Shown here: positions 26,160 to 39,515 of the stretch, one piece after another
How the letters are laid out: each line of letters starts with the position of its first letter
How positions within the stretch are numbered: position 1 is the stretch's first letter
Assembly: GCA_039707465.1 (NCBI GenBank)
Contig: CM077651.1
Span: 26,075,019 to 26,139,018, forward strand
DNA: 64,000 nt
From: Rhabdophis nuchalis
Lineage: Eukaryota; Chordata; Lepidosauria; Squamata; Natricidae
Reading direction: 5' to 3'
Notes under the pieces: generated by a model
Database searches by the model: none
Seen by the model: the letters and a program-made list of their open reading frames with translations, nothing else
What the model was told of the DNA's origin: nothing
Program-made: the position numbers and the translations under genes

Positions 26160-26567
26160 AGTAGTTCTTGACTTATGACCATAGTTAAGACTAGAATTCC
26201 AGCTACTAAGCAAGCCAGCTGCCAAGTGAGTTGTTACTTATTTTACAACATTTTTTGCCCTACTTGTTAAGTGAACCATTCCAGCTATTAAGTGAAGCAT
26301 GTGGCCATTTAGCAAATCCAGCTTCTCCCATTGACTTTGATTGTTGGAAGTCAGCTGGGAAAGTCATAAATGGAGATCACATGACCCTGGGATCCTGCAA
26401 CCACTGAAAATACATGCTGGTTGTCAAGCACCCAAATTGTGACCATGTGATTATGAGGATGCTGCAATGGTTGTATGTGTAAAGGACTGATTATAGGTCA
26501 CTTTTTTCACTGCTCCAGTAACTTTGATCACTAAATGGATGGTTTTTAGTTGAGGGTTACCTGTAGT
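26160..26567. mobile_element. ACTTACAAC-type element
   Basis: CAAGTAGTTCTTGACTTATG at the left and GAGGGTTACCTGTA at the right. The interior GTCATAAATGGAGATCACAT and TACATGCTGGTTGTCAAGCA are shared with the copy at 19729-20290. Confidence 0.7.
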
Positions 26568-27380
26568 CCTTTAAAGTAAATGTCATGGAAGATAAAGGAA
26601 TAAAAATTTCTTAATTCTCAATAAAAGAATTCATGGCATGTTGAAATAAGCATGTTCATTCCCTAGGTATAATGTAAACACCTTTCTTTAAAGCCAAGAA
26701 TATTTAAATTAGGAAAAAAAAACTTAATTTCAGTTTTCTGCAACAATACCGCAAGCTGCAAGTTGTAGATACATATATTACGTGATAGTAATGTTTAGAA
26801 TAATATAGACCTGGTCTCTTCCAGAAGTGTGCTAAAGGACATCAATTTAAAAAGGAACCCCAATGAAACATTAATTTTGAAGAAAAAACAAAAGCAGCCA
26901 AAACTTATTCTTGGAGGCAATTCAAGACTACTTTCAATTTTGGAAATACAAGAAAGTTGGCAACGTTTAAATTTTTATTGGGCTTCATTGCTTTCTAACA
27001 CCACTCCTTTCAGCTTCTGATGGGAATAGCTATCCAATATTATCAGGAAGGCTACATATTGCCTATCAAATACACAAATTTATATAAAATATTTGTTCCA
27101 ATCTGAAATGTTTGCCTTTATTAATTCACTCAAGTCTGTTGAGGTTATTTTAGTCTGCAGTTGCAAAACACTACAATAATCCTTAAGGATTAAGCAACTT
27201 AAAGGCTAAAAGGTATAATGTCAGAAGGTTGCATGAGCTGTAGCTTATCCCTTCATTGCAGCATCTACAAGTCTCTTCCTAGGAATTCCTCAAGCCATAT
27301 TTTGGAAGCAGATAGACTATAAATCTCTTGCATATTGTTATTTGTAAGAATGCTATTCAGCCAACCTAGGTACCTTAGAC

Positions 27381-27513
27381 TAATGTTTTCAAACTTGGCA
27401 ATTTTAAGAAGTAATGGACTTCAATTCCCAGAATTCCCAGCCAGCATGCTGACTAGAACATTCTGGGAGTTGAGGTCCACAGACCTTAAACTTGCCATGT
27501 TTTAAAAACACTA
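27381..27513. mobile_element. Palindromic hAT MITE, older copy
   Basis: The arms GGACTTCAATTCCCAGAATT and ATTCTGGGAGTTGAGGTCCA match the family at 17073 and 55213. Flanks are CCTTAGAC and TCTTAGAC (7 of 8). The tips have decayed. Confidence 0.8.
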
Positions 27514-27992
27514 TCTTAGACCTTTCTTAGAAAATATTTTTTTTTAAATGAGACAAGCTAAGCTAATGTGGTACAAAGTTCTGTGTAAATTCAGAGCAGA
27601 TAATAGAGTGCAAACTTAGCTATTTGTCTTATGATAAATTAGTGATCTATTGTTCTCCACAGTCACCTCACATTTTCTAGACTGCCACGCTCTCTTCCAC
27701 CTGAGGGAAGTCACTGTGGTTTCAAGATTTCTACAATAGTCACTGGTCCAAAAATTTGGCCTTCCTTTGTCTGTAAAATTTAGGGAGCAAAAAGTGGGGA
27801 AAAATTAAGAGGAAATCTTTCCTCTCCTTTTCTTTTTAGTTTGTTTTATTTTATTTGGAGCAGTAGTGGGTTTCTGCAGGCTCGCACCTACTCGCGAGAG
27901 CCGGTTGGTGAAATTTAGAGAATCGGTGAGAGGGGGTTCCACCGGCGTACCTGGAAGTAAATCTGGCCCACCGCTGCCAGTGACCCAACGGG

Positions 27993-28069
27993 AAGGAAAG
28001 GAAGGAAGAAAGAAAGAAAGAAAGAAAGAAAGGAAGGAAGGAAGGAAAGAAAGAAAGAAAGAAAGAAAG
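27993..28069. repeat. GAAA/GGAA microsatellite
   Basis: This is a tract of interspersed GGAA and GAAA units on the plus strand, directly abutting the AATT tract. Confidence 0.95.
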
Positions 28070-28173
28070 AATTAATTAATTAATTAATTAATTAATTAAT
28101 TAATTAATTAATTAATTAATTAATTAATTAATTAATTAATTAATTAATTAATTAATTAATTAATTAATTAATT
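28070..28173. repeat. Pure (AATT)26 tract
   Basis: There are 104 bp of uninterrupted AATT, a self-complementary unit. Confidence 0.97.
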
Positions 28174-29737
28174 TATCATCACAATTGAGTCCAAAATTTT
28201 GGTTGCTAAGCAAGAGCGTTGTTAAATGAGTTTCACCACATTTTAAAAGGTGGCCACTCCCACCCGGTCACATGACTGCCAAGCCACGCCCACAAAATAG
28301 GCCACACCTACAGAGTAGGTTCTAAAAAATTTGAAACCCACCACTGATTTGGAGGTTCCCTCCCTTAAAGAAAAAGACTGCAATATATTTCTTTTAATAG
28401 CGTCCCTTAAAATGATATTTAAAAGAGTTAAAATGTAAAATGAATCCATATTTAAAATGTGCGAAATCAATTAATAAAGCTTGTGAAAGGATAAAGCCAG
28501 CTACCAAGCCCTACACTAGATATTATCATATAATTTTTTTGATGGGATACATTATTAATCAAGTGTTATGAAGATGGATACAAATGCAAATTTGGCTTTT
28601 AAGACCAGTATCCACAGCCATTTGGCTAGGTTACTCTCCAAATACTTTAGGTAAGCTATGATGTGTCAGTGAGAAATGTGACAAACTTGGAAATTCAGTG
28701 GAAACTCCAAACAGGATTGTAGCCTTATACAAATCATTCTTGCTGGAAAAGCAATGCCACTTTTGCAGCTAATTTTATGAGTTGCTAAACTCTTTTTATA
28801 GTAGATTATATTAGTTGGCTAATGAACACATCTAATCACTCATTCTTATTTCATTCTTTCTGACTGAAAAAGAAATCTATAACTGCATAATAAGAGACAT
28901 TGATTAAATACTAAAAAACAAGAGAAATAATTATATAGTTATTTTAAATTTATTAAAAAATGTTAATGAAAAATATTTCTCAATTACAGAGATTTTTGCC
29001 AGAAAAAAATACATTCTGCCTGCTTTTAACGTAAAATCTGTATCCTAAATGTTAAGAAAAGTACCCTACTAAATGTTTGTAAAATTCTGAGTATGGGTTG
29101 TACAATATATTGGTTATTGGAGTGTGATCTGATAATCCTGATAACTTCTCATTCATACTCCTTTTCTGATCATCATAATTACTTTGAATATTTGGGTGTA
29201 CAAGTAGTAAATGTATAGTTCAGATGCATATGTGCTACAGTATATATAACTTAAAGAACCGTGATATAGAAATTTGCTTTCTACTCAGTTATATTGTCTA
29301 TTTATTTCTATTACACAGCATTACTATTAGTCTTCTCATCATTCCTATCACCCATCTCCTCCTACTTATGACTGCATGACTGTAACTTCTTGCTTGTATC
29401 CTTATGATTTATATTGATATTGTTTCCTGATTGCTTATTTGTATCCTATGACTATCATTAAGTGTTGTACCTTATGATTCTTAATGAATGTATCTCGTCT
29501 TTTTATATACACTGAGAACATATGTACCAAAGACTTTGTGTGTCCAATCACACTTGGCCAATAAAGAATTATATTTTTATCTATTTGATTTAGTTATATA
29601 TTGCCAAACTATTCTTTGTATACATGTATGGTGAGCTAGAAATGTCAGAGTCTGAAAAATTTGTGTTGTTTTTTCTGAACTAGTAATAAAATTCTACGAT
29701 TTCAGAATAAGTGTCTGTATTTAGCAAACTTTGACTT

Positions 29738-29925
29738 ACATATCCTGAAAACTAAGCAAGGTCAAGAAGTAGTTACCACTTGCCTTGAAATCCTAAAGCT
29801 ACTGGCTAAACTGGAGGGGGAGGGGTTGTTAGGATCTGGGAAGGAGGTAATGACAATGCACTTCCAAAGGAGCAAACAAACTGGTTAGGATTGACTCAAG
29901 GAAGCCTTTATCTTTACCTTGTTTG
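29738..29925 (+). mobile_element. 5S rRNA-derived SINE (5S-Sauria-like)
   Basis: CCTGAAAACTAAGCAAGGTC, then AGTTACCACTTGCCTTGAAA, align with the 5S rRNA internal promoter region (GGAAGCTAAGCAGGGTC, GTTAGTACTTGGATGGGAGA). The 3' part ends AGCCTTTATCTTTACCTT, the same tail as the tRNA-type SINE. It is diverged. Confidence 0.65.
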
Positions 29926-30639
29926 GAAATCCTAATGATTGATCTGGGCCTTTGGCATGCAAAGCATGTACACAAAGAAGCTACAGCATATACAAAGTAC
30001 TAGTTTCCCACAGCCTTAAAACCTGAAATGTTTTCCTTTATTAAATTAGCCTATTCATATTTCTCAACAACCAAGCCAAGAAATTTGATTCGTGTATTTG
30101 TAATCTGATTAATTACAAAGTGATTACAAACTACATGTACGTTGGTTCCAAGTCCTATAATAAATTAATATTTGATCACTTCTTTAAGCAGCATTTTTGC
30201 ATTTTTTCCACACAAAAGATGGATCTTTCACATCATTCAGTATAGTTTTAGTGGCAACATAACCACTTGAAAAGGCACCGGTGGGTATCAAGTTCTGCAA
30301 AATTCAGAAATCAATTCATTCAAGTCATTTTCTATAAAAGAAAAAAAAGTAAGCCCAAAACTTTAATAGCATCTCACACTGTTTTAAAAATTAGTAAGAA
30401 ATGAAGATCATCTTCAGCACTTCCTTTAAACATTCAATCTGGACTGATTTTCTGTCCCATACAACAAGTATGGGAGTGTGTTTGCAAATGTCCAATTTGG
30501 CAGTCATATTAAGTATTTCCTTTGAATTCCTGGAAAATATGTTTTCATTTCAATATGTGACCTCAAAAAATGTCAGTATCCTTTGACTAAGCACAGCTGT
30601 TTCACACAATTATATAGAATTGGAGAATTGGGTCCGTTT

Positions 30640-30681
30640 GGAGAAGGGCGGGGTATAAATTTAATAAAATAAATAAATAAG
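30640..30681 (+). mobile_element. CR1/L2 tail fragment
   Basis: GGAGAAGGGCGGGGTATAAA and (AAATAA)n: the terminal 40 bp of the LINE family, an extremely 5'-truncated insertion. Confidence 0.65.
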
Positions 30682-31089
30682 AATGTTCTTTTTGTCAACA
30701 CTTACACTATAACTTATCTAGTATAATAGGACTTATTTAGCTCTCCATATCAAAAAGCAAACACACACAAAAATGAATAATTATTTTAAAAACCAAAGGG
30801 AAGGGGGAAAGTATTATAAAATACAAATGGCAAAGCAATGCAGATCACATCTCATGAATAATAGGTTTATGAGACATTACTTTCTGCAGTGCACATACTG
30901 TATTTCCTTTCCCCCCTATCCTTTTGTAAAACAAATTTCTGAAATATAATATCCAGGAAAACTTCCTTATGGAAAATGATCCAAAACATCAATTCTTTCA
31001 ATTCATTTCACATCTTGGAAAGCTGCAATATTTTTAAAGGGGTATTCTAATTCATTTATATTATATTTTTAATTAAAAAAAGAAGAAGT

Positions 31090-31700
31090 GTCTGGCACTA
31101 TATGAGGATGGTATTACTGTGACTCCATTTGGTTGCGTGCACAGTCGTCAGCCATTCATTCATGGGTGACCCTCGGCTGCTCTATGTATCAGCAATCTCC
31201 ATGCCTTTCTGTGTTGCACTGCCTCCTTCAGATCTGCTATGTTCATCTCAGTGTCTTTTACAGTGTCCAACAAGGAGGAGCATTAGAGTGGCTCCTTCTA
31301 CTTTTTCTATCACACCCAGCATGAGATTGACTTTTCAAGTGAGTCAGCTCGCATGATATGGCCAAAGTATAACAGCCTGTTTGGCAATCTTGACTTCAAG
31401 TGATATTTCAGTCTAGGACTCATTTGTTATTTTTGCAGTTCCTGGGATGCATAATAGTCACTTCCAACACCATAGTTCAAAAGCATCCATCCTTCTCCTA
31501 TCTGCCTTTTTAGAATCCAAGTTTCACAATTATAGGTAGCAATTTAGAAAAAAATATTAATGAATTAATCTGCATTTGGCTGTTTTAATTCATGACAGAC
31601 AATGCAGTTCTTCCAATTGCTATTATGTGCCTTCCGATCTCAGGGCTGCAGGCATCACTTTGGTCAATTTTAGAGCCCAGTAAATTGTATTTACTGGTCC
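31090..31700 (-). mobile_element. RTE/BovB-like LINE relic
   Basis: Plus-strand phrases such as CATGATATGGCCAAAGTATA, ACCATAGTTCAAAAGCATCC, CAAGTTTCACAATTATAGGT and CTCAGGGCTGCAGGCATCAC resemble the reverse complement of BovB/RTE ORF sequence ('vskQcKYLG...'-type region). It is degraded with no open frame. The family is inferred from memory of BovB. Confidence 0.45.
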
Positions 31701-34514
31701 ACAACTGCATAAAGTTCCACTAATAAGACTTATTGACTTCAAAGGAAAATGAAATCTAATACATTTAACCTGGAGTCAATTTCCTGTCTATTGTGAAGAT
31801 TACAATATCTGATATTCTGCTAATTAGGATAACTATGTTGAGATACTTATTTCTAGCCACAGCCTTACTGCCTCTTCCCCATAATTTCATTTGCACCAGC
31901 TCCAGCCTCTTCCATTAAATAGCCAAGGTTATTGAATGACATATGAATTCTGGAGCACCCAAAAGAAAGGTAAGAACAATAAGTAAGCCTGACATGGGAA
32001 GAAACCCCAAAGTTCACATTCTGATAGCCCTAAGATGCTAGTTTTCCTCTCTATCCAAGCAGCACACAATGTCTTTATTCAGTTCACCAACATCACAGTA
32101 TGCCATGGGAAAAACATTTCACCACTAATGCTAGCATACAAAGCTGTCTGTAACGTCTTATAGTTACGTTGCTTGCCAAAATGGTATTTGGTTCAGTGGC
32201 CGTTGTTTATAATGGTTTCTGTTGAAAGAAGTTTGGAATTTGCAGAAAATTACAGCAAGCCAGAGCAATAAATCAGATCATTCATTAAGATTCAGAAAAG
32301 ATATGTGTTTGATTCCAGGACCTCAATTTACACAATAGCAGGGGGAAATTGGCCAATTCTTCCTCCTTCTATAACTTCCAAGCACACCAAAGGGAATGAG
32401 AAGTTTGGAAAACATCATTCCATACATATTAACTATGCTTTTCATGGAAATGTGGTTACACTAAGTTCATCTTGGTTTCTTCTAACCTCCAAGTAAGGAA
32501 TACCAGTATAAAACCTCTGTCATCCTTTGTATAGTTAGAGATTTCCAAAACATCACAAATCAGTAACAAATATAACCAGGGTATAAAATGACAATGCAAA
32601 AGCACAAAGTTATCACTATCTGGGCATCTGAATAAAAACTGCACCACCGCATACGTATTTTGTCTCTGCATACCACAAGAATTAAAAGGATGTTCTGGGC
32701 TACTAATCAGTTCTCAAATAATTTAGGAGTGATGTATCAAAAGCAGCAATGAGAAAGGAGCAATGGAACTTTTGAATAAAGAATCATAAAGGAAGACCAT
32801 ATAAGTTGCATTTTAAGAGTATAAAAACCCAAACTATTTAGAGGTTAGCATTTCACATGTATCATACTGGATAATGGAGCGCTTAGTGAAATCACCAGGC
32901 AAGAACACAAGTTTTCTAGCAAAAATTTATAAGGAGTGGGAAGTTATTTTAACAGGGACCACAACTATTTGGCGGTTCTTAAACTGAGGACACAAGAACA
33001 GAGATTAAATATGAAAGTCTAATGAAAGGGAAAAAATGATGTTTCCATTTACATTTGAATCTTGACAACAGGAAATAACTGCAGTGAATGAGAAAAAAAT
33101 AGAAAATAAATTAAGGGGACCATCAACGTTCAAAAATCTGACTATCACTATTTATCCACATGAACAGCAAGTTAACGTATACCAATTTTTAAAAACACAA
33201 GTAACTCACTTCTGAAATTTAAATAAGACATAATGAATGTCAATGTGTATCACATTTGGATGATAGAAAATACAGTTCAATGAAAAGATGCTAAAATAAA
33301 CCATTAAAAATAAAATCTAGATTATAGATATATTTTCAATTATTTTCCAAGTCTCACACCAGTTCACAGCATCAGATCTTATTATTATTCCACAATATTT
33401 TCCACTAAATCTAACATTCCTGATTCATGCAGGAAAATGAACAATTGTGTTTGGTTGATCCCTTCTTTAAAAAGAGAAGAAATAAAGTAGCTGGGATTTA
33501 ACAATTACTGGACAAATGTACTTAAAGAGCTAGCTAGGAACATATTCTTTATGCTATAATTAAAGGTAATGCAGTTGCTTCAGCTAAGCAAGTTTAAGTC
33601 CACTGAGAGTCATCATTGGAAAGTTCATTTCTATGTTTATCTCTGTGGATCAGGAGCTAGGCTAAGAATTCCATTATATGCCTCCTGGCACTATTCTTCT
33701 GTCTATTGTGCATATACATTATTTAGAAAACATACATACAATGCTAAAAAAACACCTCAGTATCACTTGTTTGTAACGTCACTTGTTTGAAATATGGGGG
33801 GAAATGCTTAACTTATACACAGAGTGTTGGGGAAGATAGAATTTCACTTGGATTGCCATCACCTCTACATAAATTACCAATATTGAAGCATGGACCATTA
33901 ACTCTTTACTGAGTATGTAATCCCATGGTGGGTGTCAGCTGTCATTTTGAATCCTCTACGAATCCTAGAACAGTCCTTCAAGACTAAACATCAGCAGAAT
34001 GACAGTAATGCTAGAAGGATATCTGTATCATTCTTATATTACCAAGGAGACCTAAATAAAAAACACTAGATCTCATTAGACAACAATTGATTCATCTTAG
34101 CTGCCACTATTACCAATAAGCTTTGAAAATGGTTTTTAATAGTGAGTCTAATTATCATAATCATCAGCCTTACATCAATAGTACATGCACTGAATTAGAT
34201 AATATGCTGCATTCAATAGGAAATTGAGTGTCGTGGTCTTTCAAAGTTGTACCCAAAAATGTAAATAAAGTAATGCAATTTTAAAAAATCTTCACATTCC
34301 TTCTATATACTGTACTTCCAGAAAAGCTTAAGAGATGCAAAGCCTGCAGTTGGGTGGAGGGAAAGAAAGGAAAAGGAAAACTCTTCCCCATCATCTACCC
34401 TGGTTAATCTGAGCCACGAAGAGACTGTGATGCATTAGCAGTTCTTCTATCACTGTGTGGTGAGATACAGGGACGACCTTAGAGAAATTATGTGGCGACT
34501 GCTACAAAAACACA

Positions 34515-34850
34515 ACTGCAGTTAGTCCTCGGCTTACAACAGGTCTTTCAGTTGTTCAAAGTTACAACAGCATTGGAAAAAGTGACTTATTCACACATTG
34601 TTTTCACACTTAGGGGCCATTGCAGCAATGCCAAGGTCATGTGATCCAATTCAGAGGCTTTGCAATTGATTCATATTTATGACGGTTGCAGTGCCCTGGG
34701 GTCATGGGATCAGCTTTTGTGACCTTCTGACAAGCGAAGTCAATGACGAAGCCAGATTCACTTAACCATCTTACTAACTTTAACAATTGCAGCAATTCAT
34801 TTAACTGTGGCAAAAAAGGTTGTAAAATGGGGCAAAATTCACTTAATTTT
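34515..34850. mobile_element. ACTTACAAC-type element
   Basis: CAGTTAGTCCTCGGCTTACA starts a copy of the 43022 family; CATATTTATGACGGTTGCAG, CAATTGCAGCAATTCATTTA and TTGTAAAATGGGGCAAAATT follow in the same order. The right end is truncated. Confidence 0.7.
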
Positions 34851-35160
34851 CTTAATCTATTTTATTATATAATATCTATCTCTGCTTTTGATCTTTCACT
34901 TTGTTCAATGTTTATAATAAAATAACATTTCAAAAACAATTTAGAGAAAGCTCAAGAAACACATGTAGTACAATTAATATTATTAGGGCAACGTTTCATA
35001 TGCTCATAAGATGCCCAAGGAAATACTGACCATACACCAATCTATCCTCAACCACTCATTTTATTAAATTCAGACATTGCAATAGGTTGTGGTTTGCTTC
35101 AGGGACAGAATAAAGCCCAAACCATGTTTAGACTTTCTACGGAATCCAGAAATCTATAGC

Positions 35161-35398
35161 TCTGTGATGGTGAACTTAGGAAGTGCCCTCTCAGTGGGCA
35201 CGCAAGCCATTGCCACAATTCAGCTCTGCTGTGCATGCACACATGCCTCCCCCCTGGCTAACTGGTCTTCGGGTTTTTGCCGCGCATGCACGGAGGGATG
35301 TATGTGTGCATGCATGAAGGGCATGTGGCATGTGTGGGGCTTGGCGCATTCATGGGGGCCACACACACATTCGGTCCGGAAAAGGTTAGCCATCACTG
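35161..35398. mobile_element. hAT MITE, CAGTGATGGC ends (copy 2)
   Basis: The ends are TCTGTGATGGTGAACTTAGG and AAAAGGTTAGCCATCACTG. Flanks are TCTATAGC and CATATAGC (6 of 8). The interior has GTGTGCATGCATG-type runs as in copy 3. Confidence 0.75.
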
Positions 35399-37129
35399 CA
35401 TATAGCTAGTCATGATTTTCATCTCCTTAGTCTTGCTATGTTTCTTCTGCTACTGTTGCTGGGAAGAGTAATGGTTTTAAGTATTAGTCATCAAAGCAGT
35501 AAGCACAAATCTATGTTTATGAAGTCATTTTAAAGCAAGATTCCAGGTCTGGTTTTCTGGAAGACTATATATTATAGTCAATGCAGATTCCAGTTCAATT
35601 AAACATTGAATTCAGCTACACTAATTAATTAATTCAGTTAAGCTTCCTTAAGACCCATGATACTACATTATATGTAATCTGATTACTTAAACATCAAACT
35701 GCAGAGTAATATTTTTAATGTGAGCACATCACTGTTCGCCATACTTTTACTAGCAAAGGAGTTTGGAGAGACTGTTAAAAAACAGCATTATAATATTATT
35801 TAAACTGGGTCATAGCCAACATCAACAGTTTCTCCCAAGATTTATGTTGGATGCTTTACAACAAGGCGGCATACCAAAAAGTTAAAATACAAATAACTAA
35901 ATATTCCTAGGGCCTAAGTAGTTATCTTCTCATTCCCCAGAGACCTATTAATTTGAAAGTAACCTTGAGATCATGACTGAAAAGCTCATTACGTTCAGTG
36001 TAAAATGCTTCCAGGTTAAAGAATGTCAAAAGCAATAAATGCTTCTTTTTTAAAGAAAGGTAATAAAACTAAACAATCTTTATTTTTCATATCTAAATAA
36101 GTATGTGTGAACCTTCTGAGAGCTGCTTTGCTTCAATCATCCCTTTCATAAAACAATGCCTTGATAGGACTCTGCAAAGTGAAGTTGCTTCTGGCCTTCC
36201 AGAGGAGTCAGCATAGTGCATGAAAGCAATTACTTTGCTGGCCCTTTCTTGAGTTTCTGTATTTTGTCCTACAGAAGACCTCTGTCTCTTCATCACATCC
36301 TTTCTCCCAAAAGCAAATTCAATAGAGTCACTGGTTGCCCTGACTTAGTACTTTCTTGGTTGCATTTATAGGCTACCTTTTCCAAAGGAATGTATACAGA
36401 GGCTTTGATTTTATCTTGATTTTATTTTTGAAACAACAATGCTGCAAAAGAGAGACTGACCCAGTCACATAGCAAATTGTATAAGGGAATTCAAATCTAG
36501 AGCCACTTATTTTTTCAAGAGAAAAAAAATGGAGTTAGTTTCAAAGAGATTAAAAACCTGTGTGCGTTTTGGCTGTGAAGAAACTAGCCTGCACCAACCT
36601 AGAAACTCTAGTCTCGTCTCGCTTTCAACCTTCTTTGCATCCAGTTTGTACTATTTGTGCCTCACAAGGTGGTTTGTTGCATGGGAAGTATCCTAGTTGC
36701 GACAAACTGCAATTACACTGACTTACTATCTAAAGGATTAATTCATGGAACGTATCTCTAACGCGCAGCAGTCATCATAACATATCAATTATTAAGGAGC
36801 AGGGCTGCACAGAATGGCAATGTTCTGACCTAGGCTTCCTGATACAGTGAAACACACACGATTAAGCCCCAAACCCCTATTTTTATTCCAAAGGCTGTGA
36901 ATTATATTCATTCACAGCCCGTAATGAATTCCAAATCATAGCAAAGAGTACTACAGCAGGCTGCCAAGTCCTTCAGGGTAAGGCTGATAAGCACCCACTT
37001 TTATCTTCTTTGAAAACACTGCCAATGACTTAATTGGCAATTAGCTTGGCAAGGCCATACAGAGCAGAGAGTCCAAACGTATTTTCAGAAGGTAAACTGA
37101 CCAGCATGAACCAAGTTGCTTCCTGCAAA

Positions 37130-37460
37130 GGTTCATGTGCCTTTGCTCCTCCTATGTCCTATGGGAGGGGCCAATCGCCTCCAAACCTTACTCCCAAGTC
37201 GTCCCTTCTGTTTTAACCTTCTGGCAGCTCTGCGCATGCGCGTACTGGGAACAGGAGGTGCCTGTTCCTCTGCCTCGCTGCTGTCCGACTCTGAAGGCTC
37301 CAGAGACAGCACATAACTCCCAGATGGTCCTGGCCCCCTCTCTGCCTCCGATGCAGAGCCCTTGTCCGAACCTTCCCCAGACTCCAAGACTGCCCCATGT
37401 TCCTCCCCAACCTCCTCGCTGTCTGACTCTGCTGTGAGCTCTGCAGGCCACCAGCAGATC
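37130..37460 (-). other. Coding-like repeat fragment, probably retroelement-derived
   Basis: A minus-strand open frame (37576-37133) has a Ser/Glu-rich acidic part (LEPSESDSSEAEEQAPPVP) and then a basic stretch (RMRRAARRLKQKGRLGSK). The region is GC-rich against an AT-rich background. The pattern recalls acidic/basic segments of squamate retroelement frames, but I cannot name the family. There is no start, splice or homology evidence for a host gene. Confidence 0.35.
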
Positions 37461-39515
37461 ACAACAGGCAAAACACATGACTTGCATTCACAGAATAGGA
37501 ATATCAATGATAGTACAAATACAAGCACAGCAAATACCGTAATCCAAAACATTCTAGCTATCCTAAACCTGTTCATAGATAGATGAGAAACATGAACTTC
37601 TTTGCGAAATTATTGAATTAACCGGATGCCCAATAGTGTTAAAAATTCCAGGATTCTTTAATCTACTATGCTCCAAATGTTGCCGGTCACTGTTGGGGGT
37701 GAGGTTGAGGTCAGATGAAGAGCATTCAGCTGAGAAAGAGTGAAATAGATAATATTGTTTCAGTGGGAAAAGAGCCAGCAGAGTTTTCCCACAGTCCTGT
37801 GGACTACAGTGGCATAGAAGCCCCAGTAAAAAAAAAAAAAGACAAATGTTAAGCATCCAAAACATAATGCATTGATAACTTGCAAATGATACCAAGTTAC
37901 CAGAATCTAATTTTTAAAAAAATAATGCTATTTCTTGTCTCAATGCTTTTCCATTCTATTCATTTATCTGTAAACTTCCCAGAGTCACTTAGGTAAATAA
38001 AATAGCCACTCAATCAGTTACAATTCACTAGGCACAGAATAATCGAGTGATAAGAAAATAGCTTATTTGTAAGGGATCTGAAAGTAGCTCACCTAATTTA
38101 GGAACTGTGTATCATAGTACAATTCATAATGTATGCAGTCTCACTTGATGTTCTCTGGATGTTTGGACTTCAATTCTTATTAATTCCCATGCAATCTGAT
38201 AATAGGGAATTGTCCAAAACTTCTGAAGGGCATCAAGTTCAGAAGGGCTGCCCAATGAAATATATTTCATTTCTACTAACAGCTGAAATATATCCATGAC
38301 TAGAATATAGGCATGTATCCTAATCCACTGCATGCAATTACAGGAATTCTTCCATTTTGTAACTTCCACCATTGTTCTGCTCAGTTTTCAAATCCACAAA
38401 TATCACTGGTATTAAATGCCTGGTGCAAATATCAAGACATGATGTCTTTCACTAAACTGAAAGCTGTTGCACTTTTAATATGCTACACCATTGGTAGAAT
38501 GGTTTCTTTAAAGGAAAGATTTGCCTTCTGGTCAACCCCTTCAAGGTCAAGCTAAAAGGTTTCAATACCAGAAGCAGAATATAACCCAATGCAGCTGTTG
38601 CCTAACGAAGCAGGGCACAATCCACCAGAAAATTCCTCAGAACATCTTGATTTGTATTTGAGGTGTCCTGGCCCTGAACATCAAAAGCTTCATTCTGTCA
38701 GAAGAATAATTTGGGGTTCCAATTCCAGCTGGGGCTGCACAAGAATAAATAAAAATGAGATCCAGACAGCTGCGAGGAAAGAATAAATATTTATTCCTAA
38801 AAGCAAGAGAGTTTGCCTTTAAGGGCAAGCTGCAGAGAAATGGGGCACAGCAACAGATTTTTAGAGGGGGAGCTTGTCCAGGGTGGAGTGTCTCTGTGAC
38901 ACCTGAGGGGCATGGGGGTGTAGGTATGTTTACTCTTGTGAACATGCAGTTCCTGTGGAAGACCTAATTAACTCTGTGTTTGCAGACCTTATCCTTTGAT
39001 ATGCAGACTGGGCCTGGGTAACTTGTTTGGGGTTTGAGGAAGTTTGCTGATTTTAGTTGATTAACTTAGTTTCAAGCTTGACTGTCAATTTATCCAGCAA
39101 AGACTTCTGATTCTCAGACCATTGTGGATTCTGTTAATATTTCAAGGGAAGACGGAAACAGTGTAACAAAGAAAATATCTTTAGTGCATCCCTTTGGCTT
39201 CTCCTGCCTGCAAAAACACTCGCGTTCCACACACCCATCTGCCCCCCCCAAACCCTCCACCCTTTACCTTGACTCTCTGTTAACACAGACAGTTCTGCTC
39301 AGCCCCACTACCTGGGTCACTTCTGCCCTTTCCACAACACATTTTCCCCAAAAGTCCCTTCCCAGGGGTGACAGTCGACCTTTCACTATGACACCAGGCA
39401 GACCCAGGTCTGGTTTCTCACACCCAGGGCAGGACACTCTCCCTCACCTTCCAGCCCCACCTGACAGGATGGTCATAAGTATAATTCTCTGCCTGGAGAG
39501 TGATAAAGTATAAAG

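Larger units (their letters stand above)
27861..28346. mobile_element. hAT-like element, GGTGGGTTT ends (copy d), with microsatellites inside
   Basis: The ends are CAGTAGTGGGTTTCTGCAGG and TTTGAAACCCACCACTG. A perfect 8-bp duplication ATTTGGAG lies at 27853-27860 and 28347-28354. It carries a GAAA/GGAA tract and a long pure AATT tract. Confidence 0.85.

Noticed and set aside
28005..28173. CRISPR-like short repeat array
   Set aside because: It is a plain microsatellite (GAAA then AATT) without spacers, in a vertebrate genome.
36093..36296. 67-codon minus-strand frame
   Set aside because: No recognisable domain, no splice sites that make sense, no known similarity; expected by chance.
38690..39490. 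Possible solo LTR (TGTCAG start, GC-rich, AATAAA-containing)
   Set aside because: I could not find matching TG...CA ends or a target duplication, nor any internal retroviral sequence.
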